NCBI RefSeq assembly: GCF_015062905.1
Contig: NZ_SUTK01000014.1
Coordinates: forward strand, 1-40,180
Direction of reading: 5' to 3'
From: Methanobrevibacter thaueri
GTDB taxonomy: Archaea; Methanobacteriota; Methanobacteria; Methanobacteriales; Methanobacteriaceae
Length of the DNA: 40,180 nucleotides
A program made the position numbers and the translations under genes. Positions 24,689 to 33,055 of the stretch are shown here, one piece after another. Position 1 is the stretch's first letter. Every line of letters begins with the position of its first letter. Below the pieces are notes generated by a model. That model saw only the letters and a program-made list of their open reading frames with translations, was not told where the DNA came from and did no database searches.

Positions 24689-25471
24689 ATGAAATATAAA
24701 ATTTTAGAAAAACCTAATTGCGAAGATGCTTATGACCTAATTGAGGAGGCTCTCAGAAAAAGGGCAACAATACTTATTTTTGCATGCTGCAAGGTAAACT
24801 ATGAGGGAAGGGCTCTGAGTGAATTGAACTGGGGAGAACGCATAATAATGATTAAACCAGATGGTGCGTTTTTAATCCATCAGGAAAAGAAGGTGGAGCC
24901 GGTCAATTGGCAACCTCCAAAATCACGAACCAGAGCATATATCAAAAACGACAACCTGTTTTTAGAAAGCCACAGGAGAACTCCTAAAGAGCTTTTGACA
25001 GTTGAAATAAAGCAGATTCAGTTCATCAACTATGCGAATGTAGAGGACTTTGAGGAGCTTGAACAGGCAGGATATGAAAAGGACATGAGCGACATGATAA
25101 TGGAAAAGCCCCATATAATCGAGGAAGGCTTCAAGCCGACCACAAGGGAGTACAGTGTCGAACATGGATTCATTGACATCTTAGGAAAGGACAGCGACAA
25201 CAATTTGATGATTCTGGAACTGAAGGCCAGAAAAGCCGGAGTGACCGCCGTAAAACAGCTTAGACGCTACATCCAGGATATGGAAAATACCGACAACGAT
25301 TATCTAAGGGAAGTTGAAGCCGAAAAGAAAAAGATAAGAGGTTTGCTTGTTGCGCCGTCAATCATGGACGATGCATTGGAGATGATTGAAGAGGAAGGCA
25401 TTGAATTTGTATCTGTTGAACCTCCCCGTGAGTTAAAAAGAGACAAAAAAGTAACCCTGGATTTCTTTTAA
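24689..25471 (+). CDS. nucS: Mismatch/branched-DNA endonuclease NucS (EndoMS)
   Basis: The 260-residue protein has the N-terminal DNA-binding beta domain (about 1-115) and a C-terminal RecB-like nuclease domain. The nuclease motifs are visible: D163 in EHGFIDILG, E177-x-K179 in ILELKARKAG, and QLRRYIQ (190-196). NucS cuts both strands at mismatches and works with PCNA. The final residues VTLDFF look like a PCNA-interacting peptide. The ATG follows a GTG directly; neither has a ribosome site. TTATTTAAATT is centred about 27 bases upstream, consistent with a leaderless mRNA. Its stop overlaps the end of the facing gene by four bases. Confidence 0.94.
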   Translation: MKYKILEKPNCEDAYDLIEEALRKRATILIFACCKVNYEGRALSELNWGERIIMIKPDGAFLIHQEKKVEPVNWQPPKSRTRAYIKNDNLFLESHRRTPKELLTVEIKQIQFINYANVEDFEELEQAGYEKDMSDMIMEKPHIIEEGFKPTTREYSVEHGFIDILGKDSDNNLMILELKARKAGVTAVKQLRRYIQDMENTDNDYLREVEAEKKKIRGLLVAPSIMDDALEMIEEEGIEFVSVEPPRELKRDKKVTLDFF

Positions 25472-25947
25472 TCCAGAGCATCTTCAATTCTTTTTAGTTC
25501 TGATTCATAGAATTTCTGAGTGAATTCATTAGCCGGAATTGAAGTGGTTACGTGACAGTCCTTTTCCAATTTGTAAATGAGATATTCATCGCTTTGAAGA
25601 GGAATGGTCTCATCATCACCCAAAACTTCAAGACCCTCCAATTCGGATAGGATATTTTGATATTCTGTTTCTTCCAATGCAATTGTATCATCCAATTCCA
25701 TATCCTGAACCTTAGGATTCAATTGCATTGCAATAGCTACAAAACCGTTGACCGTTTTATCCGAAATAGAAAATTTTGTATTCCTGATTTCCTCCATGGA
25801 GAACTTGATATGATCTATTGTGTTTTTGGTAACAGGTATTTCTCTGGATAATCCAATCTGGTTAATTTCATAATGGTTTTTCCATTCGCCAATTTTATAA
25901 ACCGCATAATTTATATCATCAAGATTAATCATTTCTTCATCTGCCAT
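25468..25947 (-). CDS. Hypothetical acidic protein
   Basis: I do not recognise this 159-residue protein. It is acidic, soluble and lacks cysteine motifs; predicted strands and helices alternate, and a serine/threonine-rich patch lies at about 137-142. The ATG at 25945-25947 is preceded by GTGATAG. It converges on nucS with a four-base stop overlap and diverges from the zinc-ribbon/PsbP gene with 69 bases between. No functional clue comes from the context. Confidence 0.65.
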   Translation of the reverse strand: MADEEMINLDDINYAVYKIGEWKNHYEINQIGLSREIPVTKNTIDHIKFSMEEIRNTKFSISDKTVNGFVAIAMQLNPKVQDMELDDTIALEETEYQNILSELEGLEVLGDDETIPLQSDEYLIYKLEKDCHVTTSIPANEFTQKFYESELKRIEDALD

Positions 25948-25985
25948 ACTATCACATTAATTAAATATATTTTTATAGTATAAAA

Positions 25986-26004
25986 ATTAAATGTAACATT
26001 TAAT
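25986..26004. repeat. 8-bp inverted repeat between TATA region and ribosome site
   Basis: ATTAAATG and CATTTAAT flank a 3-base TAA spacer, immediately before the GGAGGG ribosome site at 26005-26010 of the zinc-ribbon/PsbP gene and after an A/T-rich promoter region. It could be an operator or a leader hairpin beside the ribosome site. Function is inferred only from position. Confidence 0.35.
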
Positions 26005-26016
26005 GGAGGGAAATCT

Positions 26017-26733
26017 GTGAAAAAATGTCCTGAATGTGGAAATCCTAGTTATGATGGGGCTCCTGTTTGCGGAAATTGTGGTTATACATTCCCCAAACCA
26101 AAAGTTGCACCACCTAAAAAAGAGGATATTTTCCAAGAAAAACCAAGATTAGAGAAAAAGACCGATGATGACGGCATTATTACTATTATTAAAAAAAACA
26201 AGTTAGTTATTGGAACTATTTTACTTATAACATTAATCGTTATTTGCGGAATTGTGATTATGGGATCAAGCAATAACAATACTAGCAGTAACTCCAATCC
26301 TGTAATTCAATCAACAAACGATTTAGTCGAATTTGATGAAGGAGAATTTTCATTTAAGTATCCAAGCACTTGGAAACAAGTAAACGGTAGCGATGAAGAA
26401 CACACCGATGCTGTATTCTTCCAAAATGAAAACAATGCAACTATTGAGTTTTATAATATATCTACTGATGCCAATTCCTTAAAAGACATAACTCAACAAA
26501 GAATCAGCCATGCCCAAGAAGGCGGCGATTATGTCGAACTTGTTGAGACAATTACTTTGGACGGCAGAAACTCATCAAATATGCTAATTGAAAATGCAGA
26601 TGGTGACTACACCAGATACGTATCAATGTTCAGTGATGGAAGATTATATGTTTTCAAGGTAACAGGATCTTCTGAAAACTCCCTTACTTCCGAAGATATT
26701 GAAAGCGCTATAAAATCTGCAGATATTGCTTAA
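26017..26733 (+). CDS. Zinc-ribbon, single-span membrane protein with PsbP-like outer domain
   Basis: The 238-residue protein starts with a zinc ribbon (CPEC and CGNC, about 4-21), followed by a charged linker, one membrane helix at about 66-86, and an Asn/Ser-rich tether (about 88-98). The outer domain (about 104-238) resembles PsbP/MOG1-like folds: FSFKYPSTWKQV then AVFFQNENNATIEFY. Topology is ribbon inside, PsbP-like domain outside. The GTG start follows GGAGGG by six bases. It ends in an intrinsic-type terminator. Function is unknown; similar proteins are common in Methanobrevibacter. Confidence 0.78.
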   Translation: MKKCPECGNPSYDGAPVCGNCGYTFPKPKVAPPKKEDIFQEKPRLEKKTDDDGIITIIKKNKLVIGTILLITLIVICGIVIMGSSNNNTSSNSNPVIQSTNDLVEFDEGEFSFKYPSTWKQVNGSDEEHTDAVFFQNENNATIEFYNISTDANSLKDITQQRISHAQEGGDYVELVETITLDGRNSSNMLIENADGDYTRYVSMFSDGRLYVFKVTGSSENSLTSEDIESAIKSADIA

Positions 26734-26768
26734 GTATGATTCAATCATACTTTTTTCTATTTTTTTGT
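26732..26768 (+). terminator. Hairpin plus T-run after the PsbP-like gene
   Basis: AAGTATGAT and ATCATACTT form a perfect 9-bp stem around the loop TCA (26732-26752), overlapping the TAA stop at 26731-26733. It is followed by TTTTTTCTATTTTTTT. This is a textbook intrinsic terminator, unusual in archaea, which mostly use T-runs alone. It lies just 7-43 bases ahead of the next gene's ATG, so that gene needs its own start or read-through. Confidence 0.6.
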
Positions 26769-26774
26769 ATTAAC

Positions 26775-27602
26775 ATGACCAAAATCAGACTCGCCCTTTG
26801 TCAGATGAATGTTGTTGACGATAAAGAAGCCAACCTTAAAAAAGCCAGCTCAATGATAAGAGATAGCGTAGCCAATGACACTGATTTTATCGTTTTACCC
26901 GAAATGTTTAACTGTCCCTATTCAAATGACAAATTCATTGAATACGGCGAAGAGGAAGCTGACAGTCTCACTTTAAATGTCATTTCCGAACTGGCAAAAG
27001 AGAATGATGTTTATATCCTTGCAGGATCGATTCCTGAAAGGGAAGGGGACAAACTATACAATACCAGTTACCTATTCGATAAAAGCGGCTCTGCAATTGC
27101 AAAGCATAGGAAAATGCATCTTTTTGACATTGATGTCAAGGACAAGATTACATTTAAGGAATCGGATGTGCTGACTGCAGGCGACGAGTTCACAATTGTC
27201 GAGACTGATTTTGGAAAAATCGGCATTGGAATATGCTATGACGTTCGTTTTGTTGAGCTTGCAAGGATAATGGTTGAAAATGGAACTGAAATTCTCTTCT
27301 ATCCCGGAGCATTCAACCAGACAACCGGACCCGCACACTGGGAGCTGCTGTTCCGCTCAAGAGCGCTGGACAACCAGGTCTTCTGCGTCGGCGTTGCACC
27401 GGCATTGAATATGGATGCGAGCTATCACAGCTACGGCCATTCAATCGTTACAAATCCATGGGGCGAAGTATTGGCACAGGCAAGCGAAAAAGAGGAATTG
27501 ATTTTCTGTGAAATTGATTTAAGTGAAATAAAAAAAGTGAGGGAAGAAATTCCCGTTTTAAAAAATAAAAGGAAAGACCTCTACGAAGTCATTAGAAAAT
27601 GA
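26775..27602 (+). CDS. Carbon-nitrogen hydrolase (nitrilase superfamily, omega-amidase-like)
   Basis: The 275-residue protein has the full nitrilase catalytic triad: E43 (VLPEMFN), K113 (HRKMHLFDID) and C154 (GIGICYDVRF). Its HRKMHLFD motif and lack of added domains resemble the Nit2/omega-amidase branch. It probably hydrolyses a small amide such as 2-oxoglutaramate or a deaminated-cofactor repair substrate. I place the start at ATG 26775 rather than a longer frame at 26736, because that extension falls in the terminator of the previous gene. No ribosome site is visible. Confidence 0.9.
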   Translation: MTKIRLALCQMNVVDDKEANLKKASSMIRDSVANDTDFIVLPEMFNCPYSNDKFIEYGEEEADSLTLNVISELAKENDVYILAGSIPEREGDKLYNTSYLFDKSGSAIAKHRKMHLFDIDVKDKITFKESDVLTAGDEFTIVETDFGKIGIGICYDVRFVELARIMVENGTEILFYPGAFNQTTGPAHWELLFRSRALDNQVFCVGVAPALNMDASYHSYGHSIVTNPWGEVLAQASEKEELIFCEIDLSEIKKVREEIPVLKNKRKDLYEVIRK

Positions 27603-28448
27603 CTATTTCAATTTAGCCAATCTTTTTTCGAAGTAGTCGACCTTTTTGGTGCCGTCAAACACTTCGATGGCAGTTTCTATGACCCTGACTTCATTGTCAT
27701 AGTCATCCGCTTTTCTGTATAGGATACATAATCTTTTATATGGAGCATCCTTAGCCTGTTTTGCTTCCACATAACGTTCATATTCCTTGATTGCCTTTTG
27801 AGGATTGGTTTTTTCCATCTCTTTAATTGTGCTCATTGGAATGACTTTTACAATCGCTTCACCGGATTCCTTTGCCTTTTGTCTTTTTTGAGCTTTCTTG
27901 ATGGCTTTGTTACATGATTTTTTGAAGTCCTTATCATCTTCGGATTTTCTTGCATCCTTGATCAATTTGATTGCATCATCGCTTGCAAGGTCACCCAATG
28001 CCTGAATGGCAGCAAGCCTGACTCCCCAATCTTCATCCTCCAGACATTTTGCAATTGAATCAAGTTCATCTTCAGCCTGAAGCTCACCTAAGGCACGGAC
28101 TGCAACCTTTCTAACTCCGAAATCATCATCAGAAGTTGCCTCAACAAAATAAGGAATGACTTTTTTATCTTCAGTTTCTTTAAGTGCAAATGCTAAAAAA
28201 CGTTTGTCTTTACCTTCGGCATTTGTAAATTCTTCAATTAATTTATCGACAGCCACATCACCCATGCTGCCTAAAATTTCAGCCGCTTTGAATCTTACTT
28301 GCGCATTATCATCAGTAGTAGCTTTGATTAAGGGTTCAATAGCTTCTTCATCAGTGCCTCCGACCAATGATTCGATAGCTTCTTTTCTGACCTTAACATC
28401 TTCGTCGGATAAATTGTTAATTGCTTCTTCAAAACTTAAATTTGACAT
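27603..28448 (-). CDS. HEAT-repeat protein with C-terminal TPR-like helices
   Basis: The 281-residue protein is all-helical. About five or six HEAT/PBS-lyase-type repeats fill residues 1-170, each with the pattern D-x-x-V-R-x-x-A-x-x-A-L-G-[DE]-L/M (for example FGVRKVAVRALGELQAED and WGVRLAAIQALGDLASDD). A basic, lysine-rich linker (about 175-205) follows, then a helical pair YKRLCILYRKADDYDNEVRVIETAIEVF that looks TPR-like. Such proteins are scaffolds; the partner is unknown. It is tail-to-tail with the amidase gene with no gap. The HEAT repeats agree with chaperone or lyase-like families but no catalytic residues are seen. Confidence 0.85.
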   Translation of the reverse strand: MSNLSFEEAINNLSDEDVKVRKEAIESLVGGTDEEAIEPLIKATTDDNAQVRFKAAEILGSMGDVAVDKLIEEFTNAEGKDKRFLAFALKETEDKKVIPYFVEATSDDDFGVRKVAVRALGELQAEDELDSIAKCLEDEDWGVRLAAIQALGDLASDDAIKLIKDARKSEDDKDFKKSCNKAIKKAQKRQKAKESGEAIVKVIPMSTIKEMEKTNPQKAIKEYERYVEAKQAKDAPYKRLCILYRKADDYDNEVRVIETAIEVFDGTKKVDYFEKRLAKLK

Positions 28449-28483
28449 AGTTATAATTAGATTTTAGAAATATATAATCTTTA

Positions 28484-28538
28484 AGAAAAAAAATGTTTTT
28501 AAAAAAAAATAGAAAAAATAAGAGAAAAAATCTCTTAT
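28484..28538 (-). terminator. Intrinsic terminator of the SDR gene
   Basis: On the minus strand, ATAAGAGA pairs with TCTCTTAT around a five-T loop (28518-28538), starting right after the TAG stop at 28539-28541. It is followed by TTTTTTCTATTTTTTTTT. Stem and T-run are both present, a strong terminator candidate. Confidence 0.65.
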
Positions 28539-29309
28539 CTAAATAGCTGTCCAACCACCGTCGATACAGATCAATTGACCTGTACAGAAACTGGATGCGT
28601 CAGATGCTAAGTAAATTGCAATACCGTCCAATTCACCAGGTTTACCTAAACGGCCTGCTGGACAATATGCTGCAATAAGGTCCATGAATCCAGGTAATTC
28701 AATGGAGTCTACAGTCAATTCGGTTTCGAATACTGCAGGACCGATAGCGTTTACGGTAATGTTGTATTTAGCCCATTCTACAGCTAAGTTTTTGGTTAAG
28801 TTCATTACTCCACCTTTAGCTGAGGAGTATGCACTAATTCCTCCTCCAGGGAAGATAACTCTTGAGTGGATTGAACCGATGTTGATGATTTTACCATATT
28901 CTTGTTCAATCATGATTTCTCCAACAGCTTTACACATGTAGTAGACACCGCTTAAGTCGATGTGAATGTGTCTTTCCCATTCTTCGTTGGATTGGTCAGT
29001 AACCATTTTGTTGTTACCCATACCTGCTGCGTTAACTAAGATGTCAATTCTTCCGTAAGCGTCCATGACTTTTGCAACAGCTGCGGTGATACTGTCGTAA
29101 TCACCTACGTCACATACAGCATACATTACTTCGGTTCCGAATTCTTTTTCGATTTCAGCAACGTTTTCTAATAATCTTTCTTCTCTTCTAGCGAATAATG
29201 CTAATTTTGCACCTTGGCTTGCGTATGCTTGAGCAATTTGCCAACCAAGACCTGATGAAGCTCCAGTAATGACTGCAACTTTGTCTTTAATATCGAAATA
29301 GTTTTTCAT
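28539..29309 (-). CDS. Short-chain dehydrogenase/reductase (gluconate 5-dehydrogenase/FabG-like)
   Basis: The 256-residue protein is a classical SDR: cofactor motif TGASSGLG (about 15-22), NAAG (93-96), and catalytic S146, Y161 and K165 in YSSAK. The Arg-Arg pair after the first strand favours NADP(H). The C-terminal GQLICIDGGWTAI is standard for the gluconate-5-dehydrogenase-like/FabG cluster, but the substrate is unknown. It has AGGTGAT at ideal spacing, a terminator, and codon use rich in C-ending two-fold codons (AAC, GAC, CAC), unlike its neighbours, suggesting high expression. It may have been acquired from bacteria, but this is not shown by the sequence alone. Confidence 0.9.
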   Translation of the reverse strand: MKNYFDIKDKVAVITGASSGLGWQIAQAYASQGAKLALFARREERLLENVAEIEKEFGTEVMYAVCDVGDYDSITAAVAKVMDAYGRIDILVNAAGMGNNKMVTDQSNEEWERHIHIDLSGVYYMCKAVGEIMIEQEYGKIINIGSIHSRVIFPGGGISAYSSAKGGVMNLTKNLAVEWAKYNITVNAIGPAVFETELTVDSIELPGFMDLIAAYCPAGRLGKPGELDGIAIYLASDASSFCTGQLICIDGGWTAI

Positions 29310-29584
29310 TTTTAATCACCTTAGTCCTAAGACTATATATAAATATTTGAAAAATAAACTATTTAACTATTTTTATATGAATTGTTGAGTAATATTCAAT
29401 ATAACAAATTGAACGAATAAACAAATTTAAACAAATGACAAATTTAATGAATAAACTGGCCAATAAATATATGTTATATTTTTTTGACTGTACAAAAATA
29501 TTTACAAAAATTGTAACAACAAACTTTATTAAAATTCAAAGATTAATATTATTATAAAATATTTTTAACAAGAGATGAGAAAAA

Positions 29585-32179
29585 ATGATTGAAGAGCAGA
29601 CAAAAAGCCATTCCAAAAAGGAGATTTTCAAGACACTCCACCAGTGGGTCAGGAAATGGTTCGACTCCCAATTTGAAGATTTCACGCCCGCTCAGAAAAA
29701 ATCAATCATTGACATCCACAAGGGGAACAATATCCTCATCTCATCACCGACCGGTTCCGGTAAAACACTGACAGCATTCCTATCGGTCATCAGCGAACTG
29801 ACCGAACTTGCCGAGAAGGACGAACTGGAAGACAAGGTCTACTGCATCTACATTTCCCCATTGAAGGCCCTTGACAATGACATCGAAAAGAATTTGGATG
29901 AACCTCTCGAAGGAATTGAAAAGATTGCCGGAAAAAGTCTGGGAATCAGAAAAGCAGTCCGGACCGGAGACACCACACAGTACCAAAGGCAAAAGATGCT
30001 TAAAAAGCCGCCCCATATCCTCATCACCACTCCGGAAACATTGTCAATCTTATTGGTGGCTCCGAAGTTCAGGGAAAAGCTGAGCCATGTCAAATATGTA
30101 ATCATCGATGAGATACATTCGCTGGCTGAAAACAAAAGGGGAGTGCACCTAAGCCTGTCCCTGGAAAGGCTGCAGCATCTCATTGGACAGTATACAAGAA
30201 TAGGCCTGTCAGCAACCGTCAGTCCCATTGAGGAGGTCGCCCGTTTCCTTGTTGGCTATGAATACGGCGTCGAGAGAAACTGCAAGGTGGTCAATGTCAA
30301 CTATCTAAAGGAGCTTGATATGGAGGTTATGTGTCCTGTAAGCGACATCGTGCTTGCGGATGAAGAGGACACCCGTTTGGGAATGTATGACCTTCTTGAT
30401 GACCTTATACAGGAAAACAAGACAACACTGATATTTACGAATACAAGAAGCGGAACCGAAAGATTCGTCTACAATCTGAAAAAGATGTATCCGATGCATT
30501 ACAATAACGAAAACATTATGGCCCACCACTCCTCTCTTTCAAAGGAAGTCCGTCTGGAAACCGAAAACAAGCTGAAGGAAGGAAAGCTCAAGGCAGTGGT
30601 CTCATCAACATCCCTGGAACTGGGAATCGATATCGGATACATTGATCTTGTTGTTTTAATTAACTCTCCTAAATCCGTTGCAAGGGCACTGCAGAGAATC
30701 GGGCGAAGCGGACACCGGCTCCATGAAAAGTCCAAGGGAAGAATCATCGTTACAGACCGTGACGACCTGGTTGAATGTTCGGTTCTTCTTAAAAACGCCA
30801 AGGAAGGAAAAATCGACAAGATAACAATACCTTCAAACTGCCTTGATGTCCTGGCACAGCACATCTACGGAATGAGCATTGAAAATCCATGGGACATCGA
30901 CTATGCATATGACGTGATACGAAAGAGCTATTGCTACAAGGACCTCACAAGAGACGATTACGAGGATGTTTTAAGTTATCTTGGCGGAGAATACGAAGAG
31001 CTTGAAGAAAGGTATGTCTATGCAAAAATATGGATTGACTATGACAACAACACATTCGGAAAACGGGGAAAGCTGGCAAGAATGCTTTATTCGACAAACA
31101 TAGGAACAATACCTGATTCGTCTGGGGTGCTTGTCAAATGCGATGGTGAAACCGTCGGAAAGATAGAGGAGTCATTTATGGAAAGGCTGAAAAAGGGAGA
31201 CACTTTCGTGCTTGGAGGGAGAACATACAGATTCAACTACGGCAAGGGAATGACCATAAACGTGACTCCCGCAAGCGGACCTCCAACAATACCTTCATGG
31301 TTTTCACAGCAGCTGCCTCTGTCTTTTGACCTGGCAATGGACATACAGAAGTTCAGATCATTTATGGAAGCCAGATTCGAGTACAGGCGAAGCAAAGAGG
31401 AGATAATGGAGTTTATCTACGATTACCTATACGTTGATGACTTTGCGGCAAATTCGATATATGAATACTTCGTCGAACAGTACAAGTATGCGAAGATTCC
31501 TTCAAACCGCTGCTTTCTCATAGAGTACTATAAAGGGTTCGGAGGGCGAAAATTCGTAATCTTCCATTCACTATTCGGCCGCAAGGTCAACGATGCGCTG
31601 TCACGTGCAGTGGCCTACGTGGTTGCCCAAAGGTACAACACAAATGTCACAATATCCATATCAGACAATGGATTTTATCTGAGCTCAGACGGCACAATAG
31701 GAGGTTTGGAATCATTCAGGGAATTGAATCCTGAAAACTTCGAAAGAATCCTGACAAATTCCCTTAACAAGACCGAAACACTGGCTTCAAGATTCAGGCA
31801 TTGTGCCGGAAGGTCATTAATGACTCTAAGAAGATATAAAGGAGAATCAAAGTCAGTTGGTCGCCAGCAGGTGCGGGGCAAAATACTGCTTAAGTATGTG
31901 CAGGACATGGATGACAATTTTTCAATATTAAAAGAGGCTAGAAGAGAGGCAATGGAAGACTATATGGACATTAAAAATGCCTTAAAAATCATAAACATGA
32001 TTGATTCGGGGGAAATGGAAATAAAAACAATCAATACAGTAATTCCAAGTCCTTTTGCATTCAATCTGGTTTCACAAGGTTATCTTGATGTATTGAATCA
32101 GAACGATAGGGGAGAATTCACAAAAAGAATGCATCAGGCAATACTTGAACAGATTAAGGATAAATTGAAAGAACTTTGA
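29585..32179 (+). CDS. lhr: Lhr-type DEAD/DEAH-box helicase
   Basis: The 864-residue protein has the Lhr core. Helicase motifs run Q-motif FTPAQKKSI (about 37-45), SPTGSGKT (54-61), TTPETL, IIDEIHSL, LSATVSP, and lobe 2 SSTSLELGIDIGYIDLVV and QRIGRSGHR (about 369-377). A winged-helix and a C-terminal Lhr-specific region with PPTIPSWF follow. Archaeal Lhr proteins unwind DNA and RNA:DNA hybrids 3'-to-5' and act in repair or transcription. The length equals Lhr-core. The upstream 275 bases separate it from the SDR gene and contain AT-rich promoter DNA but no clear gene. The ATG is preceded by AGAGATGAG, a modest ribosome site. Confidence 0.95.
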   Translation: MIEEQTKSHSKKEIFKTLHQWVRKWFDSQFEDFTPAQKKSIIDIHKGNNILISSPTGSGKTLTAFLSVISELTELAEKDELEDKVYCIYISPLKALDNDIEKNLDEPLEGIEKIAGKSLGIRKAVRTGDTTQYQRQKMLKKPPHILITTPETLSILLVAPKFREKLSHVKYVIIDEIHSLAENKRGVHLSLSLERLQHLIGQYTRIGLSATVSPIEEVARFLVGYEYGVERNCKVVNVNYLKELDMEVMCPVSDIVLADEEDTRLGMYDLLDDLIQENKTTLIFTNTRSGTERFVYNLKKMYPMHYNNENIMAHHSSLSKEVRLETENKLKEGKLKAVVSSTSLELGIDIGYIDLVVLINSPKSVARALQRIGRSGHRLHEKSKGRIIVTDRDDLVECSVLLKNAKEGKIDKITIPSNCLDVLAQHIYGMSIENPWDIDYAYDVIRKSYCYKDLTRDDYEDVLSYLGGEYEELEERYVYAKIWIDYDNNTFGKRGKLARMLYSTNIGTIPDSSGVLVKCDGETVGKIEESFMERLKKGDTFVLGGRTYRFNYGKGMTINVTPASGPPTIPSWFSQQLPLSFDLAMDIQKFRSFMEARFEYRRSKEEIMEFIYDYLYVDDFAANSIYEYFVEQYKYAKIPSNRCFLIEYYKGFGGRKFVIFHSLFGRKVNDALSRAVAYVVAQRYNTNVTISISDNGFYLSSDGTIGGLESFRELNPENFERILTNSLNKTETLASRFRHCAGRSLMTLRRYKGESKSVGRQQVRGKILLKYVQDMDDNFSILKEARREAMEDYMDIKNALKIINMIDSGEMEIKTINTVIPSPFAFNLVSQGYLDVLNQNDRGEFTKRMHQAILEQIKDKLKEL

Positions 32180-32233
32180 TAACAACAAATAATTTTAATA
32201 ATGAGTTAAATAATTATATTAAACGGTGATATT

Positions 32234-32605
32234 ATGGCTAAAACAAGTGCAGTATTTATTGGATTTTTACTGACAATTGCTGTAAAATTATTCTTTGCAC
32301 CCTACGAATTTATAGGATTATTGATTGTAGGGTTCATCACAGGATATATTGCACATTCCGGAGCGTTAAGCGGACTTTGGAATGCTGCACTTGCGGGAGC
32401 ATTAGGCACAATCATCAGCGCAATATTATTTATTTTGGTTGCAACATTTGGAGGAAGCCTTGTGGGTCTCTTTGGAGGATTAACCGGATTTACACTCTCA
32501 GGAATCGCAAGCCTAACTGTTGTGATTGAAACTATAATTTATTATGCGATTGTAATGGGAATTACAGGAGCATTTGGAGGAGCAGTAGCTTCCAGAAACA
32601 AGTAG
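32234..32605 (+). CDS. Small four-span membrane protein
   Basis: The 123-residue protein has about four membrane helices with many Gly and Ala residues and a GAFGGAVASRNK end. It resembles DUF5518-type small membrane proteins of Methanobacteriales; the assignment is by style only. The ATG follows GGTGAT at good spacing. It is co-directional with lhr (55 bases after) and with the next membrane gene (14 bases before), which suggests the two small genes share a transcript. Confidence 0.7.
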   Translation: MAKTSAVFIGFLLTIAVKLFFAPYEFIGLLIVGFITGYIAHSGALSGLWNAALAGALGTIISAILFILVATFGGSLVGLFGGLTGFTLSGIASLTVVIETIIYYAIVMGITGAFGGAVASRNK

Positions 32606-32619
32606 TTTGGAGATATGAA

Positions 32620-33030
32620 ATGAACAAGTTTACAGATTTGAATTTCAAGGCTTTAGTGTTTGGAGCGGCAATAGCCGGCGCATTTATACTATTCGGATGG
32701 CAAATTAATGATTGGCTTTATCCATTTGCATCAATTGGGCTTTTATATGCAGGATATGGTCAGAACAATTGGAAACAGGGAACACTGTGTGGTGCAATTG
32801 CATCAACACCTATTATCGTTTTGACATTCCAGGGATACATGGGCCAATTCGACGGATTTTTCCTAACTGAAAATGGAATGATGGCCTTGACCGCATTGAT
32901 TTTAATAATTGGTGCATTCGTTGGTTTTGTTGGTGCATGGACAAAAAGAAGCCGTGAAATGGCATTAGCAGAACAAGAAAAAAAGCAGAATATAGGTAAA
33001 AATAAAAATAAAAAGAAAAACAAAAAATAA
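32620..33030 (+). CDS. Small membrane protein with lysine/asparagine-rich tail
   Basis: The 136-residue protein has about four hydrophobic segments (about 10-26, 30-45, 51-68, 83-110) and a highly basic C-terminal tail KNKNKKKNKK, expected in the cytoplasm. No family is recognised. The ATG at 32620 has GGAGAT six bases upstream. It converges with purP at a hairpin terminator, whose arms include this gene's stop codon. The basic tail may bind nucleic acid or acidic proteins, but this is only a possibility. Confidence 0.65.
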   Translation: MNKFTDLNFKALVFGAAIAGAFILFGWQINDWLYPFASIGLLYAGYGQNNWKQGTLCGAIASTPIIVLTFQGYMGQFDGFFLTENGMMALTALILIIGAFVGFVGAWTKRSREMALAEQEKKQNIGKNKNKKKNKK

Positions 33031-33055
33031 TAACAAATTTATGTTATTATTTTTT
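33022..33055. terminator. Bidirectional terminator between convergent genes
   Basis: AATAATAAC (33026-33034) pairs with GTTATTATT (33043-33051) around an 8-base loop. The stem can extend by A-T pairs to 33022-33055, so each strand reads a hairpin followed by T residues. It contains the stop codons of both the membrane protein (33028-33030) and purP (33039-33041). Confidence 0.6.

Noticed and set aside
29310..29584. Possible small RNA or CRISPR-like repeats in the SDR-lhr gap
   Set aside because: Short ACAAATT-like repeats occur but with irregular spacing and in A-rich DNA; no regular repeat-spacer pattern or stable fold is visible.
29780..30864. Minus-strand frames opposite lhr
   Set aside because: They sit across the helicase motifs of lhr and have no independent support.
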